A stretch of 50,042 nucleotides of DNA from Bacillota bacterium (GCA_015059285.1 SVAS01000005.1:1-50042); one strand, 5' to 3'; shown: positions 34,214 through 43,813, counted from the stretch's first letter. Made by a program: numbers and translations. The notes: generated by a model not told the origin, from the sequence alone.

Positions 34214-34249
34214 ATGAAAAAAGATATTAAAATATCACTTTAACATCTT
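34214..34249 (-). terminator. Terminator of the nrd operon
   Basis: Minus strand 11-bp stem AAGATGTTAAA/TTTAATATCTT with one G-U pair, followed by five Ts, directly after the trxB-like stop. Confidence 0.78.
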
Positions 34250-34250
34250 T

Positions 34251-35150
34251 TTATTTATTTATTTTTTTTAAATAATCAATGGCACTAAGTGCAGCTATTG
34301 TTCCATCATTCATAGCAGTGGTTAGTTGTCTTATATTTTTATGAATACAATCCCCGGCAGCAAAAATACCATCTTCGCTGGTTGCACAGTGTTCATTAAC
34401 TAAAACATAATTACGTTCATCTAAATTTATAAGTTCTTTAACACAATCTATATCAGGATCCTGTCCAATTGATAAAAATATGCCTTTAACATCAATTTGT
34501 CTTTCATCATTTATAACTAGACCTTCAAGTGTTTCATCACCTAAATATTTTGTGACTTTAGCATTATAAATAATTTCTACGTTATTTTTATTTTTTAATT
34601 CTTTTTTTAATGCTTCTTCACAAGTTAAATAATCTAGATTTTGAATAACATACACTTTATTACACATATCAGCTAAAGAAATAGCATTAATAATAGCACT
34701 ATTTCCTCCACCTATTACAGCTACATCTTCGCCCCTATAAAAAGCACCATCACATACAACACAAAATGAAACCCCATTACCTATGTAATCTTCTTCATTT
34801 TCTATTTTTAAAGTACGATATTTAGATCCAAGCGCTAAGATAACTGAGTAACCTTCATACACATTTATTTCCCCAATTACTTTTTTGATTTCACCATTTT
34901 TTATTTCAATAGCTTTATCAAATTCAATTACGCCACCAAGTTCTTCTACTTGTTCGTATAAATTATCTACTAATTCATTACCACTTATTTGCTTAAATCC
35001 TGGGTAATTTTCTACTAAAGGTGAGGAAGCAATTTTTCCACCAATTGCTTCACCTTCTAAAATTAAAACTTTCTTATTTGCTCTTAAGGCATAAATTGCA
35101 GCTGTCATCCCAGCAGGACCACAACCAACAATAATTATGTCATATATCAT
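34251..35150 (-). CDS. trxB: Thioredoxin reductase-like flavoprotein
   Basis: FAD- and NADPH-dependent disulfide reductase. The 299-residue product has the FAD dinucleotide fold GCGPAGMTAA (about 9-18), the NADP fold VIGGGNSAI, the redox-active CVVC in SFCVVCDGAFY, and the C-terminal FAD contact GIFAAGDCIHK. Length is normal. Its ATG overlaps the nrdD stop by four bases (ATGA), so it is translated with an NrdD that carries its own thioredoxin-like domain. I therefore infer that it feeds electrons to that domain. It might also serve a general thioredoxin. Confidence 0.92.
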   Translation of the reverse strand: MIYDIIIVGCGPAGMTAAIYALRANKKVLILEGEAIGGKIASSPLVENYPGFKQISGNELVDNLYEQVEELGGVIEFDKAIEIKNGEIKKVIGEINVYEGYSVILALGSKYRTLKIENEEDYIGNGVSFCVVCDGAFYRGEDVAVIGGGNSAIINAISLADMCNKVYVIQNLDYLTCEEALKKELKNKNNVEIIYNAKVTKYLGDETLEGLVINDERQIDVKGIFLSIGQDPDIDCVKELINLDERNYVLVNEHCATSEDGIFAAGDCIHKNIRQLTTAMNDGTIAALSAIDYLKKINK

Positions 35151-37516
35151 TTTAAATCTCCAATAAATTTTCTTATATTAGAAACATTTGCGATTTTTTC
35201 AATATTACCATCTTTTACAACAACTAATGTTGGCGCTTGTTTTATTCCATATTTATTAGTTAATTCAATATCAACTTCAGCATTAACTTTTTTATATTTT
35301 ATTTTTGCTTCGTCTAAAAACTTTTGAGCCATTTTACAATTAGGACAAGTAGTACGTCCAAATAGAATTATCACATCTTTTTCTTCACTTTTACTACTTG
35401 TTTCACAAACGCAATCTTTAGACTTTTTTTCTTTTAATGAAGAGTTTTTAATATCATATAATTTTCTATGTTTATATTCTTCAGTTTTTCCAGCATTCCA
35501 GTTTTTAACAGGTCTATAATATCCCGTAATGCGACTATAAATTTCTGTTTCTTGACCACAAGTAGGACAAGCAGTTACTTCACCATTAATATATCCATGT
35601 TTACTACATACTGAATAAGTTGGCGATAAAGTATAGTAAGGTAATTTATAGTTTTCTGCAATTTTACGAATTAAATTAGCAGCAGATTTCCAATCAGTTA
35701 ATCTTTCTCCTAAGAATGCATGGAATACTGTTCCAGATGTATAAAGAGTTTGTAATTCGTCTTGAATATCCAAAGCTTCAAAAATATCACTAGTATAACC
35801 AACTGGTAAATGAGAACTATTAGTATAGTATGGAGTTTCTGTTTCACATTCTGCTGCAGTTATAATATCTGGATATCTTTCTTTATCATGTTTAGCAAAA
35901 CGATAAGTTGTACTTTCAGCAGGGGTAGCTTCTAAGTTATATAAATCCCCATATTCCTCTTGATAATCAGATAATTTATCTCTCATAAAATTAAGGACAT
36001 CTTTAGCAAATCTTTGAGTTTTTTCATGAGTTAAATCTTCTTTTAACCATTTAGCATTAAGACCCACTTCATTCATTCCTATTAAACCAATTGTTGAAAA
36101 ATGATTATTGAATGCTCCTAAATATCTTTTTGTATATGGATATAATCCTTCTTCTAGTAATTTAGTAATAACATTTCTTTTGATTTTTAAAGAACGAGCA
36201 GAAATATCCATCATTTTTTCTAATCTATTATAGAAATCTTGTTCGTTTTCTGATAAGTATGCAATTCTTGGTAAGTTAATTGTTACAACACCAATAGAGC
36301 CTGTACTTTCACCACTACCAAAGAAACCACCAGATTTTTTTCTAAGTTCTCTAAGATCTAGTCTTAAACGGCAGCACATACTACGAACATCACTAGGTTC
36401 CATATCACTATTGATATAATTTGAAAAATAAGGTGTACCATATTTTGCTGTCATTTCAAAAAGTAATTTATTATTTTCAGTTTCACTCCAATCAAAATCT
36501 CTTGTAATAGAGTATGTTGGAATTGGATATTGGAAACCACGTCCATTAGCATCTCCTTCAATCATAATTTCAATGAATGCTTTATTAATCATATCCATTT
36601 CTTTTTGACAATCTTTATATTTGAAGTCAACTTCTTTTCCACCAATAATGGCATTTAATTCAGCCAAATCATTTGGAACAACCCAGTCTAAAGTAATATT
36701 AGTAAATGGTGCTTGTGTTCCCCATCTACTTGGTGTATTTACTCCATATACAAAAGATTGAATACATTGTTTTACTTCATGAAAACTTAAATTTTCATTT
36801 TTAACAAAAGGTGCTAAATAAGTATCAAATGATGAGAAAGCTTGAGCTCCAGCCCATTCATTTTGCATAATACCTAAGAAGTTTACCATTTGATTACAAA
36901 GTGTTGAAAGATGTTTTGCAGGAGCTGAAGTGATTTTACCAGGAACTCCCCCAAGCCCTTCTTGAATTAATTGTTTTAAAGACCAACCAGCACAATACCC
37001 TGTAAGCATAGATAAGTCATGTAAATGAATATCTGCGCTTCTATGAGCATTAGCTATTTCTTCATCATAAACTTCACTTAACCAATAATTAGCTGTAATA
37101 GCACCTGAATTACTTAAGATTAATCCACCTACAGAATATGTAACAGTTGAATTTTCTTTAACACGCCAGTCAGTTACATTAACATAGCTATTAACAACAT
37201 CTTTATAGTCTAGTACAGTAGATTTCATATTACGCATTTTTTCATGTAATTTACGATATAGGATATAAGCTTTCGCTACATCTGTATATCCTGCTTGAAT
37301 TAAAACATTTTCTACACTATCTTGAATATCTTCAACACGAATAATACCTTTTTCTAACTTTGGTTCAAAATCAGCAGTAACTTTTAAAGACAAAAAGTCT
37401 ATAACATTTTCATCATAATTTTTATCTTCAGCTTCAAAAGCTTTAACAATAGCCTCTTTTATTTTTTGAATATCAAAACTAACAATTTTACCTTCTCTTT
37501 TTCTTACTTTATACAT
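35147..37516 (-). CDS. nrdD: Anaerobic ribonucleoside-triphosphate reductase with fused thioredoxin/glutaredoxin-like domain
   Basis: Class III reductase making deoxynucleotides with a glycyl radical. The 789 residues hold an ATP-cone (about 1-95), the ten-stranded barrel with the DIHLHDL and GYCAGWSL segments, a zinc site (C637, H640, C650, C653) and the radical glycine G665 in RITGYYRP, followed by NWNAGK. After a Lys/Ser-rich linker, residues 715-789 form an extra thioredoxin/glutaredoxin-like domain with CPNC (724-727) and a cis-Pro (QAPT). Family members usually end soon after the glycine. The fusion points to a thiol-reduced enzyme, not a formate-dependent one. It overlaps nrdG by 8 bases and trxB by 4. 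Confidence 0.95.
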   Translation of the reverse strand: MYKVRKREGKIVSFDIQKIKEAIVKAFEAEDKNYDENVIDFLSLKVTADFEPKLEKGIIRVEDIQDSVENVLIQAGYTDVAKAYILYRKLHEKMRNMKSTVLDYKDVVNSYVNVTDWRVKENSTVTYSVGGLILSNSGAITANYWLSEVYDEEIANAHRSADIHLHDLSMLTGYCAGWSLKQLIQEGLGGVPGKITSAPAKHLSTLCNQMVNFLGIMQNEWAGAQAFSSFDTYLAPFVKNENLSFHEVKQCIQSFVYGVNTPSRWGTQAPFTNITLDWVVPNDLAELNAIIGGKEVDFKYKDCQKEMDMINKAFIEIMIEGDANGRGFQYPIPTYSITRDFDWSETENNKLLFEMTAKYGTPYFSNYINSDMEPSDVRSMCCRLRLDLRELRKKSGGFFGSGESTGSIGVVTINLPRIAYLSENEQDFYNRLEKMMDISARSLKIKRNVITKLLEEGLYPYTKRYLGAFNNHFSTIGLIGMNEVGLNAKWLKEDLTHEKTQRFAKDVLNFMRDKLSDYQEEYGDLYNLEATPAESTTYRFAKHDKERYPDIITAAECETETPYYTNSSHLPVGYTSDIFEALDIQDELQTLYTSGTVFHAFLGERLTDWKSAANLIRKIAENYKLPYYTLSPTYSVCSKHGYINGEVTACPTCGQETEIYSRITGYYRPVKNWNAGKTEEYKHRKLYDIKNSSLKEKKSKDCVCETSSKSEEKDVIILFGRTTCPNCKMAQKFLDEAKIKYKKVNAEVDIELTNKYGIKQAPTLVVVKDGNIEKIANVSNIRKFIGDLK

Positions 37517-38210
37517 TCTTCATCTCTCCATTTCTAACTTCTACCATTGGATATTTTTTAACCAATTCATTTTTGATATCATTCAATTCTTCCTCGCTAA
37601 ATCCATGCAAACCTTTATTTAAAACATGATCACTTAATATGAAATTTTGCAAATAAAATTTGCTTTTACTACCTACTATTTTAGCTATTTCTAAAATATC
37701 TTTTTTTGTATGTAACTCTTTAACTATAGTTGTTCTAAATTCATAATCAACTTTGGCTTCTTTAAGAATTTCTATGCTTTTCATTATATTATCTATGTTT
37801 GTTTTTTTACCAATTGTTAAAGCATATTTGTTAAAACAATTTTTAACATCCATAGCAACATAATCCACTAACTTATCATTTATTAACTTATTTAGTAAAT
37901 CAGGATTACTTCCATTAGTATCTAATTTAACAAGCATTCCTAATTCTTTAACTCTTTGAATAAAGTGCGTTATATCAGGTTGTAAAAGCGGCTCACCACC
38001 ACTAATCACTATTCCATCTAACACTCCACTTCTTTTTTTTAGATATGCTAATACGTCTTCTTCACTTATAACACTTTCATTTTCATAAGCAATTAATAAT
38101 GAATTATGACAATATTCACATCTAAAATTACAACCTTTTGTAAAAATAATACAAGCAACAAATCCAGGATAATCTAATAAAGTTAATTTTTGAAAACCAT
38201 CAATTATCAT
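37509..38210 (-). CDS. nrdG: Anaerobic ribonucleotide reductase activating enzyme (radical SAM)
   Basis: Generates the glycyl radical on NrdD using S-adenosylmethionine and a [4Fe-4S] cluster. The 233-residue product has the cluster motif CNFRCEYC (C27, C31, C34), a GGEP motif in VISGGEPLLQPD, and the family opening DGFQKLTLLDYPGFVACIIFTKGC. It is longer than the E. coli enzyme and matches the Bacillota type. Start ATG 38210 overlaps the end of the upstream NrdD-like gene by 11 bases; it overlaps nrdD downstream by 8. There is only one activase for two NrdD-like proteins. Confidence 0.95.
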   Translation of the reverse strand: MIIDGFQKLTLLDYPGFVACIIFTKGCNFRCEYCHNSLLIAYENESVISEEDVLAYLKKRSGVLDGIVISGGEPLLQPDITHFIQRVKELGMLVKLDTNGSNPDLLNKLINDKLVDYVAMDVKNCFNKYALTIGKKTNIDNIMKSIEILKEAKVDYEFRTTIVKELHTKKDILEIAKIVGSKSKFYLQNFILSDHVLNKGLHGFSEEELNDIKNELVKKYPMVEVRNGEMKNV

Positions 38211-40128
38211 TATTTCCTACACTTATTTCATAGTATGATAAATTATTTTTACAAAGTTCTAAACATTCCATTATTTTCTTAATATTGTTTTTCACTTTAA
38301 AGGCTGCTTTATATTGTGTTAAACTTTGTATTTTACTATATAATTTTATTTCTTCTAATCTATCTAACTTTAAATCTGAAACATATTTATTAAATGTAAA
38401 ATAATCTTTCTTATCTAATAAATAATCTAAACCATAAACTGATTTATCAGTAGCTAGTAAAGATAATCTAGTTTTTTTAACATTATTTTCTGCTAAAACA
38501 AATTTTATCTTACATTCATTTGTAAACTGAATAATTTTACTATTCATCCATTCAACTATTTTCATAGCTGTTTTAACGTCATTACACTCAAAGTTTTCTT
38601 TTTCTTTTAATAAGCAAACGCAATCACAAAGTCCAACATAATCTATACATAAAACTCCATTTCTAAGAATCTTGCGAATTTTTTGTCCTTCTTCTAATTT
38701 ATTTGTATCTAATAACATATTATCATTAAATAAATATTTATAATTTTCTTTACATTTATTAGCTTGAAGTTCAAATCTTTGCATCAATTGATTTTTAGCT
38801 AAATCCATAATATCTTCTAAATCTTTTAATAATTCTTTTAAATTTTTTCCTCTATTTTTAATACCTAATCTGGCTAAATTAATAGTAATAGATGTCAATA
38901 AAGTTTGTCCTTCTAAAAGAGCAATTCCACTACTTAGATAATGCACATTTTCATCTTTAGTAAACTTAATATTTTTGTATCCTGAAACTAAACTTGCTAA
39001 AGATAATATTATTTCTTTAGGTTCATTATCTTTCATTTGGTAAACAGTTGTTACATTATCCAAGCACTCTAATTCAGCTAATACTAGTAAATATTTTTCT
39101 AAAAATAAACTTTCTTCTTTACTAGAACCTGATCCTATAGTTATTAAAACTTTATTATTGTTTATTTTAGTATTAAAACTATTTAATTTTAATAACAATT
39201 TTTTTATACAATCAAACAAATTATTTTCTAATTCATTTAAAGTTGAATAATAAGTTTCTTCAAAAATAGAATTGACTTTAATATTTCTTATTACTACATC
39301 AAATATTTTAAAATCTAAATATATACAATCTAGTTCATTTATAATATTTTTTATTTTATTTACTTCTATATAATCCAGTAAACCAGTTAATTTAAAAGTA
39401 CATACTAAATTTTTATAATATAATTTTTTAAATTCATTTAAAATAATTGACTTATATAACAGATTAATATTATTTATAATATGTTCGCCATATTGTTCTT
39501 GTTTAATTTGAAATAGTTTTTCTAAAATAATATCTGTAAACTCATTTAAAGATGTGCTTTTAGTTTCTGATAAATTTAAACTTGCTGAAGATGTTAAGGC
39601 TAAAGAATAAACATCTAAGGAAGGAATATAAATACTACCTTCATCATGAGCTCTTACATATTTAGAATCTATAAGGTAAGCTTGTGCAAACTCTTGTGAC
39701 ATAACACTTGCAAACTTATACATTAAGTCAATTGGGTGAGCATCATTACCATCTTCTATTGCAATGCCTATTTTTTCAATCGCTTTTACAAACTTATGAT
39801 GTTGTTTAACATTGAAAGCATCACGAGAAGCACTTCTTTTTAAACGATAATCATTAAAAGCCTCATAAACATCTTTGAATTTTTGTTCTTTCAAAATTTC
39901 TTCAATAACATCTTGAATTTGTTCTACTTGTATTGTCTTTCGGTTTTGATATTCCTCATTAATTTTATATAATACAGCTTGATAAACTTTATTAACTTTT
40001 TTTTGATCATAATCTCCATAAACTTGGTCAAATGCTTTTTTTATTGCTACTGCAATCTTAGTTCCATCAAAATTAACACGTTGACCACTTCTTTTTACTA
40101 CAATGATTTCTTCAAATACGTCACTCAT
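38200..40128 (-). CDS. ATP-cone NrdD-like paralogue without recognisable catalytic residues
   Basis: First gene of the nrd operon, 642 residues. Residues 8-105 are a good ATP-cone (EIIVVKRSGQRVNFDGTKIAVAIKKAF), followed by a segment resembling NrdD (AHDEGSIYIPSLDVYSLALTSS in place of AHRSADIHLHDLSMLTGYC in the nrdD product), in which the conserved cysteine is missing. The rest is low-similarity and Lys/Asn/Leu-rich. At the C-terminus there is no CxxC zinc site and no R-x-x-G-Y radical glycine. It may be a regulatory or structural partner, or a decaying duplicate; its intact frame and overlapping, coupled position argue for function. A strong promoter lies just upstream. Confidence 0.75.
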   Translation of the reverse strand: MSDVFEEIIVVKRSGQRVNFDGTKIAVAIKKAFDQVYGDYDQKKVNKVYQAVLYKINEEYQNRKTIQVEQIQDVIEEILKEQKFKDVYEAFNDYRLKRSASRDAFNVKQHHKFVKAIEKIGIAIEDGNDAHPIDLMYKFASVMSQEFAQAYLIDSKYVRAHDEGSIYIPSLDVYSLALTSSASLNLSETKSTSLNEFTDIILEKLFQIKQEQYGEHIINNINLLYKSIILNEFKKLYYKNLVCTFKLTGLLDYIEVNKIKNIINELDCIYLDFKIFDVVIRNIKVNSIFEETYYSTLNELENNLFDCIKKLLLKLNSFNTKINNNKVLITIGSGSSKEESLFLEKYLLVLAELECLDNVTTVYQMKDNEPKEIILSLASLVSGYKNIKFTKDENVHYLSSGIALLEGQTLLTSITINLARLGIKNRGKNLKELLKDLEDIMDLAKNQLMQRFELQANKCKENYKYLFNDNMLLDTNKLEEGQKIRKILRNGVLCIDYVGLCDCVCLLKEKENFECNDVKTAMKIVEWMNSKIIQFTNECKIKFVLAENNVKKTRLSLLATDKSVYGLDYLLDKKDYFTFNKYVSDLKLDRLEEIKLYSKIQSLTQYKAAFKVKNNIKKIMECLELCKNNLSYYEISVGNNDN

Positions 40129-40501
40129 ATAATCACTACCTTAAAACGATTATATCAGATGCTGTATAATTTGACAATGTTTTTTTTTATTTTTTTTTGT
40201 TTTTTTGATTTTTGCATTTTTGTGTTTTTATATTTTTTTTACAAAAAAAACATTTTGATTACAAATAGTGAATTTATACGTTTTTCTTTTATAAACCAAA
40301 GGAATTTAAATCTTACAACCAGCCATAATTTACAATGTTTTTTTAATCATTTTATATATAGTCACATCATTTAGTAATGAATTCCTTAGATAATTATTTT
40401 AAATATATAATGAATTTATTATTTAAAAGCATAAAATGTTTATAATATCGCTAAAACGATAAATTAGAATTAAAATACAAAGAAAACTAATATAATTTAT
40501 T
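40129..40501. other. Intergenic region upstream of the nrd operon
   Basis: A 373-base divergent intergenic stretch without a convincing gene. It contains the nrd promoter and, immediately upstream of its -35 box, long A-tracts on the minus strand (40179-40251), a likely UP element. The rest shows no riboswitch or clear repressor site that I can recognise. Confidence 0.7.
40149..40177 (-). promoter_or_regulatory. nrd operon promoter with A-tract upstream element
   Basis: Minus strand TTGTCA (40172-40177), 17-base spacer, TATAAT (40149-40154), about 20 bases before the first start codon. A-tracts at 40179-40251 lie directly upstream, as in UP elements that raise promoter strength. Confidence 0.8.
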
Positions 40502-40885
40502 ATGAGAGAAATAGAAGAAAAATTAAAATTACTTGATATCCAAATTATTGGTTCAGTCTCTTTTATTGCAAGTATTATAATATCAATTATTCTAACCTAT
40601 AATCAAAGACTATATACTTTAAAACAAAAAACTATCTTCAATAGAAAACAAACTTATATTATTAGTAATTTCAATAGAATATTGGTTTTAATAATAGTTA
40701 CCTCGTTTCTTTATAATAGTTATGAACAAAAAAAACTTGCCGAAGAAAAAAATAGCAATGTAACACTAAATAATTTGGACATTGTTGCATCAAGTTTGTC
40801 TGTTGTAAGCGCTATTATTGTACTGTATATTACAGCAAAAGCCCCTGTTGAGGATGCATTAGATATTGAAAATCCAAACTTTTAA
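40502..40885 (+). CDS. Small membrane protein of unknown function
   Basis: Not recognised. The 127-residue product has three predicted membrane helices (about 13-33, 58-74, 91-110) with a basic loop after the first (NQRLYTLKQKTIFNRKQTY). The C-terminus is short and acidic. No Shine-Dalgarno sequence precedes the ATG; instead TATAAT lies at 40491-40496, five bases before it, so the message may be leaderless. It stands alone between the nrd promoter region and tspO. Confidence 0.65.
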   Translation: MREIEEKLKLLDIQIIGSVSFIASIIISIILTYNQRLYTLKQKTIFNRKQTYIISNFNRILVLIIVTSFLYNSYEQKKLAEEKNSNVTLNNLDIVASSLSVVSAIIVLYITAKAPVEDALDIENPNF

Positions 40886-41076
40886 ATATTATAGTTTATA
40901 AAAAAACATTGTAATTATATTAAAAAAAGTAATTTTTTACAAAAATAATCATTTATTTTTTTGAATATGTTAAGTTTTTGTCATATAAATTAGCGCAAAA
41001 ACGATAATTAAAGAAATAATGTTTAAAAGCATTTATAATTTTTTAATTATTTCATAATATTAATTAGGGTGATATT

Positions 41077-41532
41077 ATGAAAATAAAAAAATTAGCAATC
41101 AGTATTGCTATACCAGTAATTTCTGGGTTTATAGTTGGTTTAATATCTTCTAGTTATACCAATTATACAGAATTAAATCTTCCTAGTTTTGCTCCTCCTA
41201 GCATTTTATTTCCTATTGTTTGGACTATTTTATATACACTTATGGGAATATCCGCTTACTTAGTTGATGATACAAAATCTTATAACAAAAGAAAAGCTCT
41301 ATCAATTTATAAAATACAACTTGTTATAAATTTATTATGGAGTATTATTTTCTTTGTATTTAATTTAAAAACTTTAGCATTTATATGGATTATTTTACTT
41401 ATAATAGCTGTCGTTTCAATGATTAGAAACTTTTATAATATTTCTAAATTTGCAGGATTACTACAAATTCCATATTTATTATGGTTAATATTTGCTAGTA
41501 TTTTAAACCTATCTATACTTTTCCTAAATTAA
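41077..41532 (+). CDS. tspO: TspO/MBR family tryptophan-rich sensory protein
   Basis: TspO is a five-helix membrane protein that binds porphyrins and other hydrophobic ligands; in bacteria it is linked to stress and tetrapyrrole handling. The 151-residue product has five hydrophobic helices and the conserved loop-helix start LNLPSFAPPSILFPIVWTILYTLMGIS, with W and P residues in the canonical places, and LLWSIIFF and LLWLIFA later. Length is typical. Ribosome site GGGTGAT. No heme or porphyrin genes are adjacent, so its ligand here is unknown. Confidence 0.92.
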   Translation: MKIKKLAISIAIPVISGFIVGLISSSYTNYTELNLPSFAPPSILFPIVWTILYTLMGISAYLVDDTKSYNKRKALSIYKIQLVINLLWSIIFFVFNLKTLAFIWIILLIIAVVSMIRNFYNISKFAGLLQIPYLLWLIFASILNLSILFLN

Positions 41533-41535
41533 AAA

Positions 41536-41572
41536 AGTTATAAAAAGACCTAAATATAGGTTTTTTATAACT
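41536..41572. terminator. Bidirectional terminator between tspO and the U32 gene
   Basis: About 15-bp stem (outer AGTTAT/ATAACT, then A5/T5, inner ACCT/AGGT with a bulged G) with T-rich flanks between convergent genes; it overlaps the stop codon of the U32 gene. Confidence 0.75.
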
Positions 41573-43763
41573 CTTTTTTTATATTTTCTAAATCTTTTTT
41601 ATCTAAGATATTAAATCTAATACTATTTATTCCCATATTAAAATATTTTTCATAATCTTGATAATAGCGATATTTATAATTATAAATATGCATCAAATCA
41701 TTTCTAATTATTATCGGATATAAATTACCAAAACGATCTTTTAAATAAGAATTTCCTTGAACATTAAAATACTTATTTAAATCAAATTTACTTACCATTA
41801 CATCTTCATGAGCATAAACAATTAATTCTAAATTTGGTTTTTTATTATATCTTTTATAATAAGCATCAATTAACTCTTTTATCTGTTTATCGTTTAACTC
41901 ATAAGATAAAGTAATTCTTTTAATTCCAAAACTATGCAAAAACGCTACTGAATAAGAATTAACTACATTTAAACTAAAGTCTGTCATAACACCTTTATAG
42001 TAATTAATACTACCTAACTCTCCTACTAATAAAGGCATATCATATTTTTGATATTCATTCATTACTCGTTCTAATTTTAAAACTTTTCTCTGATCATCAA
42101 TTTTCTTATATGTATCAAAATCATTTATGTAAATAGTATCATACTTGTATGTTTTTATTAATTCATATTCTTCTAAATTATTAATTAATATATTATATTG
42201 TCTTTGAGATTTAAAATCAGGAAGAGATACACTATAATTTCTTTTTATATATTCTCTTTTCCACATTCTTTTTTTATTAAGTTGTTCTACCGCCTGTCTT
42301 CTTAATTCATTTAGTTCTTTTATAGAAAAAAATATATTTTCATCCATATTTATTTTTAAATCATTAAATGTATATATAGTAGAACCTAATTTATTTAATT
42401 GCTCATAAATTTTATTTTTAGATAATGGGGACGTTTTTGATTTTTCCACTTTATTACCAAAAATACAAACTTCATTCTTACCATCATTTATTATTAGTTC
42501 TGCCGGCTTATCAATATATAAATTAATAATACCAGATATTTCTACTTTTCTAGTTTCCAAAGTTAATCTATTTTCTATTTGTTTAGTCAATTCATAATCT
42601 GTTGTTTTTAATAGAATAGCGCCTTTTTCTATAACATCTTTAGTTTTAATTGTTATAATATCATTTTTATAGGCTTTATTTATTCTTTTTCCATTTTTAA
42701 ACATACTAGTTAAAACTAAACCACTATCTTTTATGCCAATAAACCTAATACCATCATTAATACTTAAATCATCTGCTAATTTTACTACAACCTCATTATT
42801 TTTGGCTTCTATTACCTTCCCTATTTCAATACCTAAATGATTAGGACGGTAAGTATTAATTAAATTATTATTTTCTTCTTTAAAAAGAAATCCTTTAGTA
42901 AAAAGACGATTAAATATTTTTTTTAAATTTTGTAATTCCAACAAATCTATTTCTACTTTACCTTTTTCTAAATAACTATCAATTGCTTTTCTATATAGTG
43001 ATGTAACTATATATACATAGCTAGGACTTTTCATTCTACCTTCTAATTTAAAACTATCTATACCCGCGTCAATTAATAAACCTATGTTTTCTAAGCTATT
43101 TAGGTCTTTTGTACTAAGTATATAGTTTTCTTTATTTAACTTTTGATTATTATTTATAAAATCATATTGCAATCTACATGATCCAGCACAACTTCCACGA
43201 TTTCCACTTCTGCCGCCAATTAAACTACTCATTAGACATTGTCCAGAATAACTAATGCAAAGTGCTCCATGAACAAAAACTTCAACTTGAGCTTTTGTGT
43301 TTTTTCTTATGTTTTTTATAGTTTCAAAGTCAGTTTCTCGCGCGATAACATACCTGTTTACACCTAAAGTGTCAATGAGTTTTGCTCCTTCTAAATTGTG
43401 AATGTGCATTTGTGTTGAGGCATGTAGTTCAAAGTTAGGATATGTTTTTCTTATTAAATCTAACATTCCAATATCTTGAATAATTAATGCATCTACATTA
43501 TTAATATATAAAAATTCAATAAAATCCATAAACTCATTAACTTCATTTTCATATATAATAGTATTTACTGTAACATAAACTTTAACACCATATAAATGCG
43601 CATAATTAACAGCTTCAACTAATTCTTCATTGTTAAAATTATGGGCAAAATTTCTTGCTCCAAACTTATATCCGCCTAAATATACAGCATCACATCCAGC
43701 CAAAATTGCAGCTTTCAAACACTGCATATTTCCAGCTGGTGATAATAATTCTGGCTTTTTCAT
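41565..43763 (-). CDS. Peptidase U32 family protein (RlhA/YdcP-like)
   Basis: U32 proteins include tRNA and 23S rRNA hydroxylation factors (TrhP, RlhA) and proteins annotated as collagenases. The 732-residue product has the N-terminal U32 core with PELLSPAGNMQCLKAAILAGCDAVYLGG, LHASTQMHIHN, and VFVHGALCISYSGQCLMS...GSCAGSCRLQY, whose four cysteines are the conserved Fe-S candidate set, and a long C-terminal extension of the DUF3656 type that makes it the RlhA-like long form. I infer a role in rRNA or tRNA hydroxylation instead of proteolysis. It stands alone with a terminator shared with tspO. Confidence 0.85.
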   Translation of the reverse strand: MKKPELLSPAGNMQCLKAAILAGCDAVYLGGYKFGARNFAHNFNNEELVEAVNYAHLYGVKVYVTVNTIIYENEVNEFMDFIEFLYINNVDALIIQDIGMLDLIRKTYPNFELHASTQMHIHNLEGAKLIDTLGVNRYVIARETDFETIKNIRKNTKAQVEVFVHGALCISYSGQCLMSSLIGGRSGNRGSCAGSCRLQYDFINNNQKLNKENYILSTKDLNSLENIGLLIDAGIDSFKLEGRMKSPSYVYIVTSLYRKAIDSYLEKGKVEIDLLELQNLKKIFNRLFTKGFLFKEENNNLINTYRPNHLGIEIGKVIEAKNNEVVVKLADDLSINDGIRFIGIKDSGLVLTSMFKNGKRINKAYKNDIITIKTKDVIEKGAILLKTTDYELTKQIENRLTLETRKVEISGIINLYIDKPAELIINDGKNEVCIFGNKVEKSKTSPLSKNKIYEQLNKLGSTIYTFNDLKINMDENIFFSIKELNELRRQAVEQLNKKRMWKREYIKRNYSVSLPDFKSQRQYNILINNLEEYELIKTYKYDTIYINDFDTYKKIDDQRKVLKLERVMNEYQKYDMPLLVGELGSINYYKGVMTDFSLNVVNSYSVAFLHSFGIKRITLSYELNDKQIKELIDAYYKRYNKKPNLELIVYAHEDVMVSKFDLNKYFNVQGNSYLKDRFGNLYPIIIRNDLMHIYNYKYRYYQDYEKYFNMGINSIRFNILDKKDLENIKKEL

Positions 43764-43813
43764 AATACCACCTAATTAAATTCTATCAAAATGTTTAAAC
43801 TAAATCCATACTT

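Noticed and set aside
40360-40380. ACTATATATA-like sequence as a possible NrdR box
   Set aside because: Only half of the palindrome matches the NrdR consensus, there is no second box at the usual spacing, and it lies about 190 bases upstream of the nrd promoter.
40143-41005. AAAACGAT repeated upstream of three genes (40143, 40453, 40998) as a regulatory motif
   Set aside because: The same octamer occurs inside coding sequence (for example near 41732), spacing to starts differs, and the base composition makes such repeats likely by chance.
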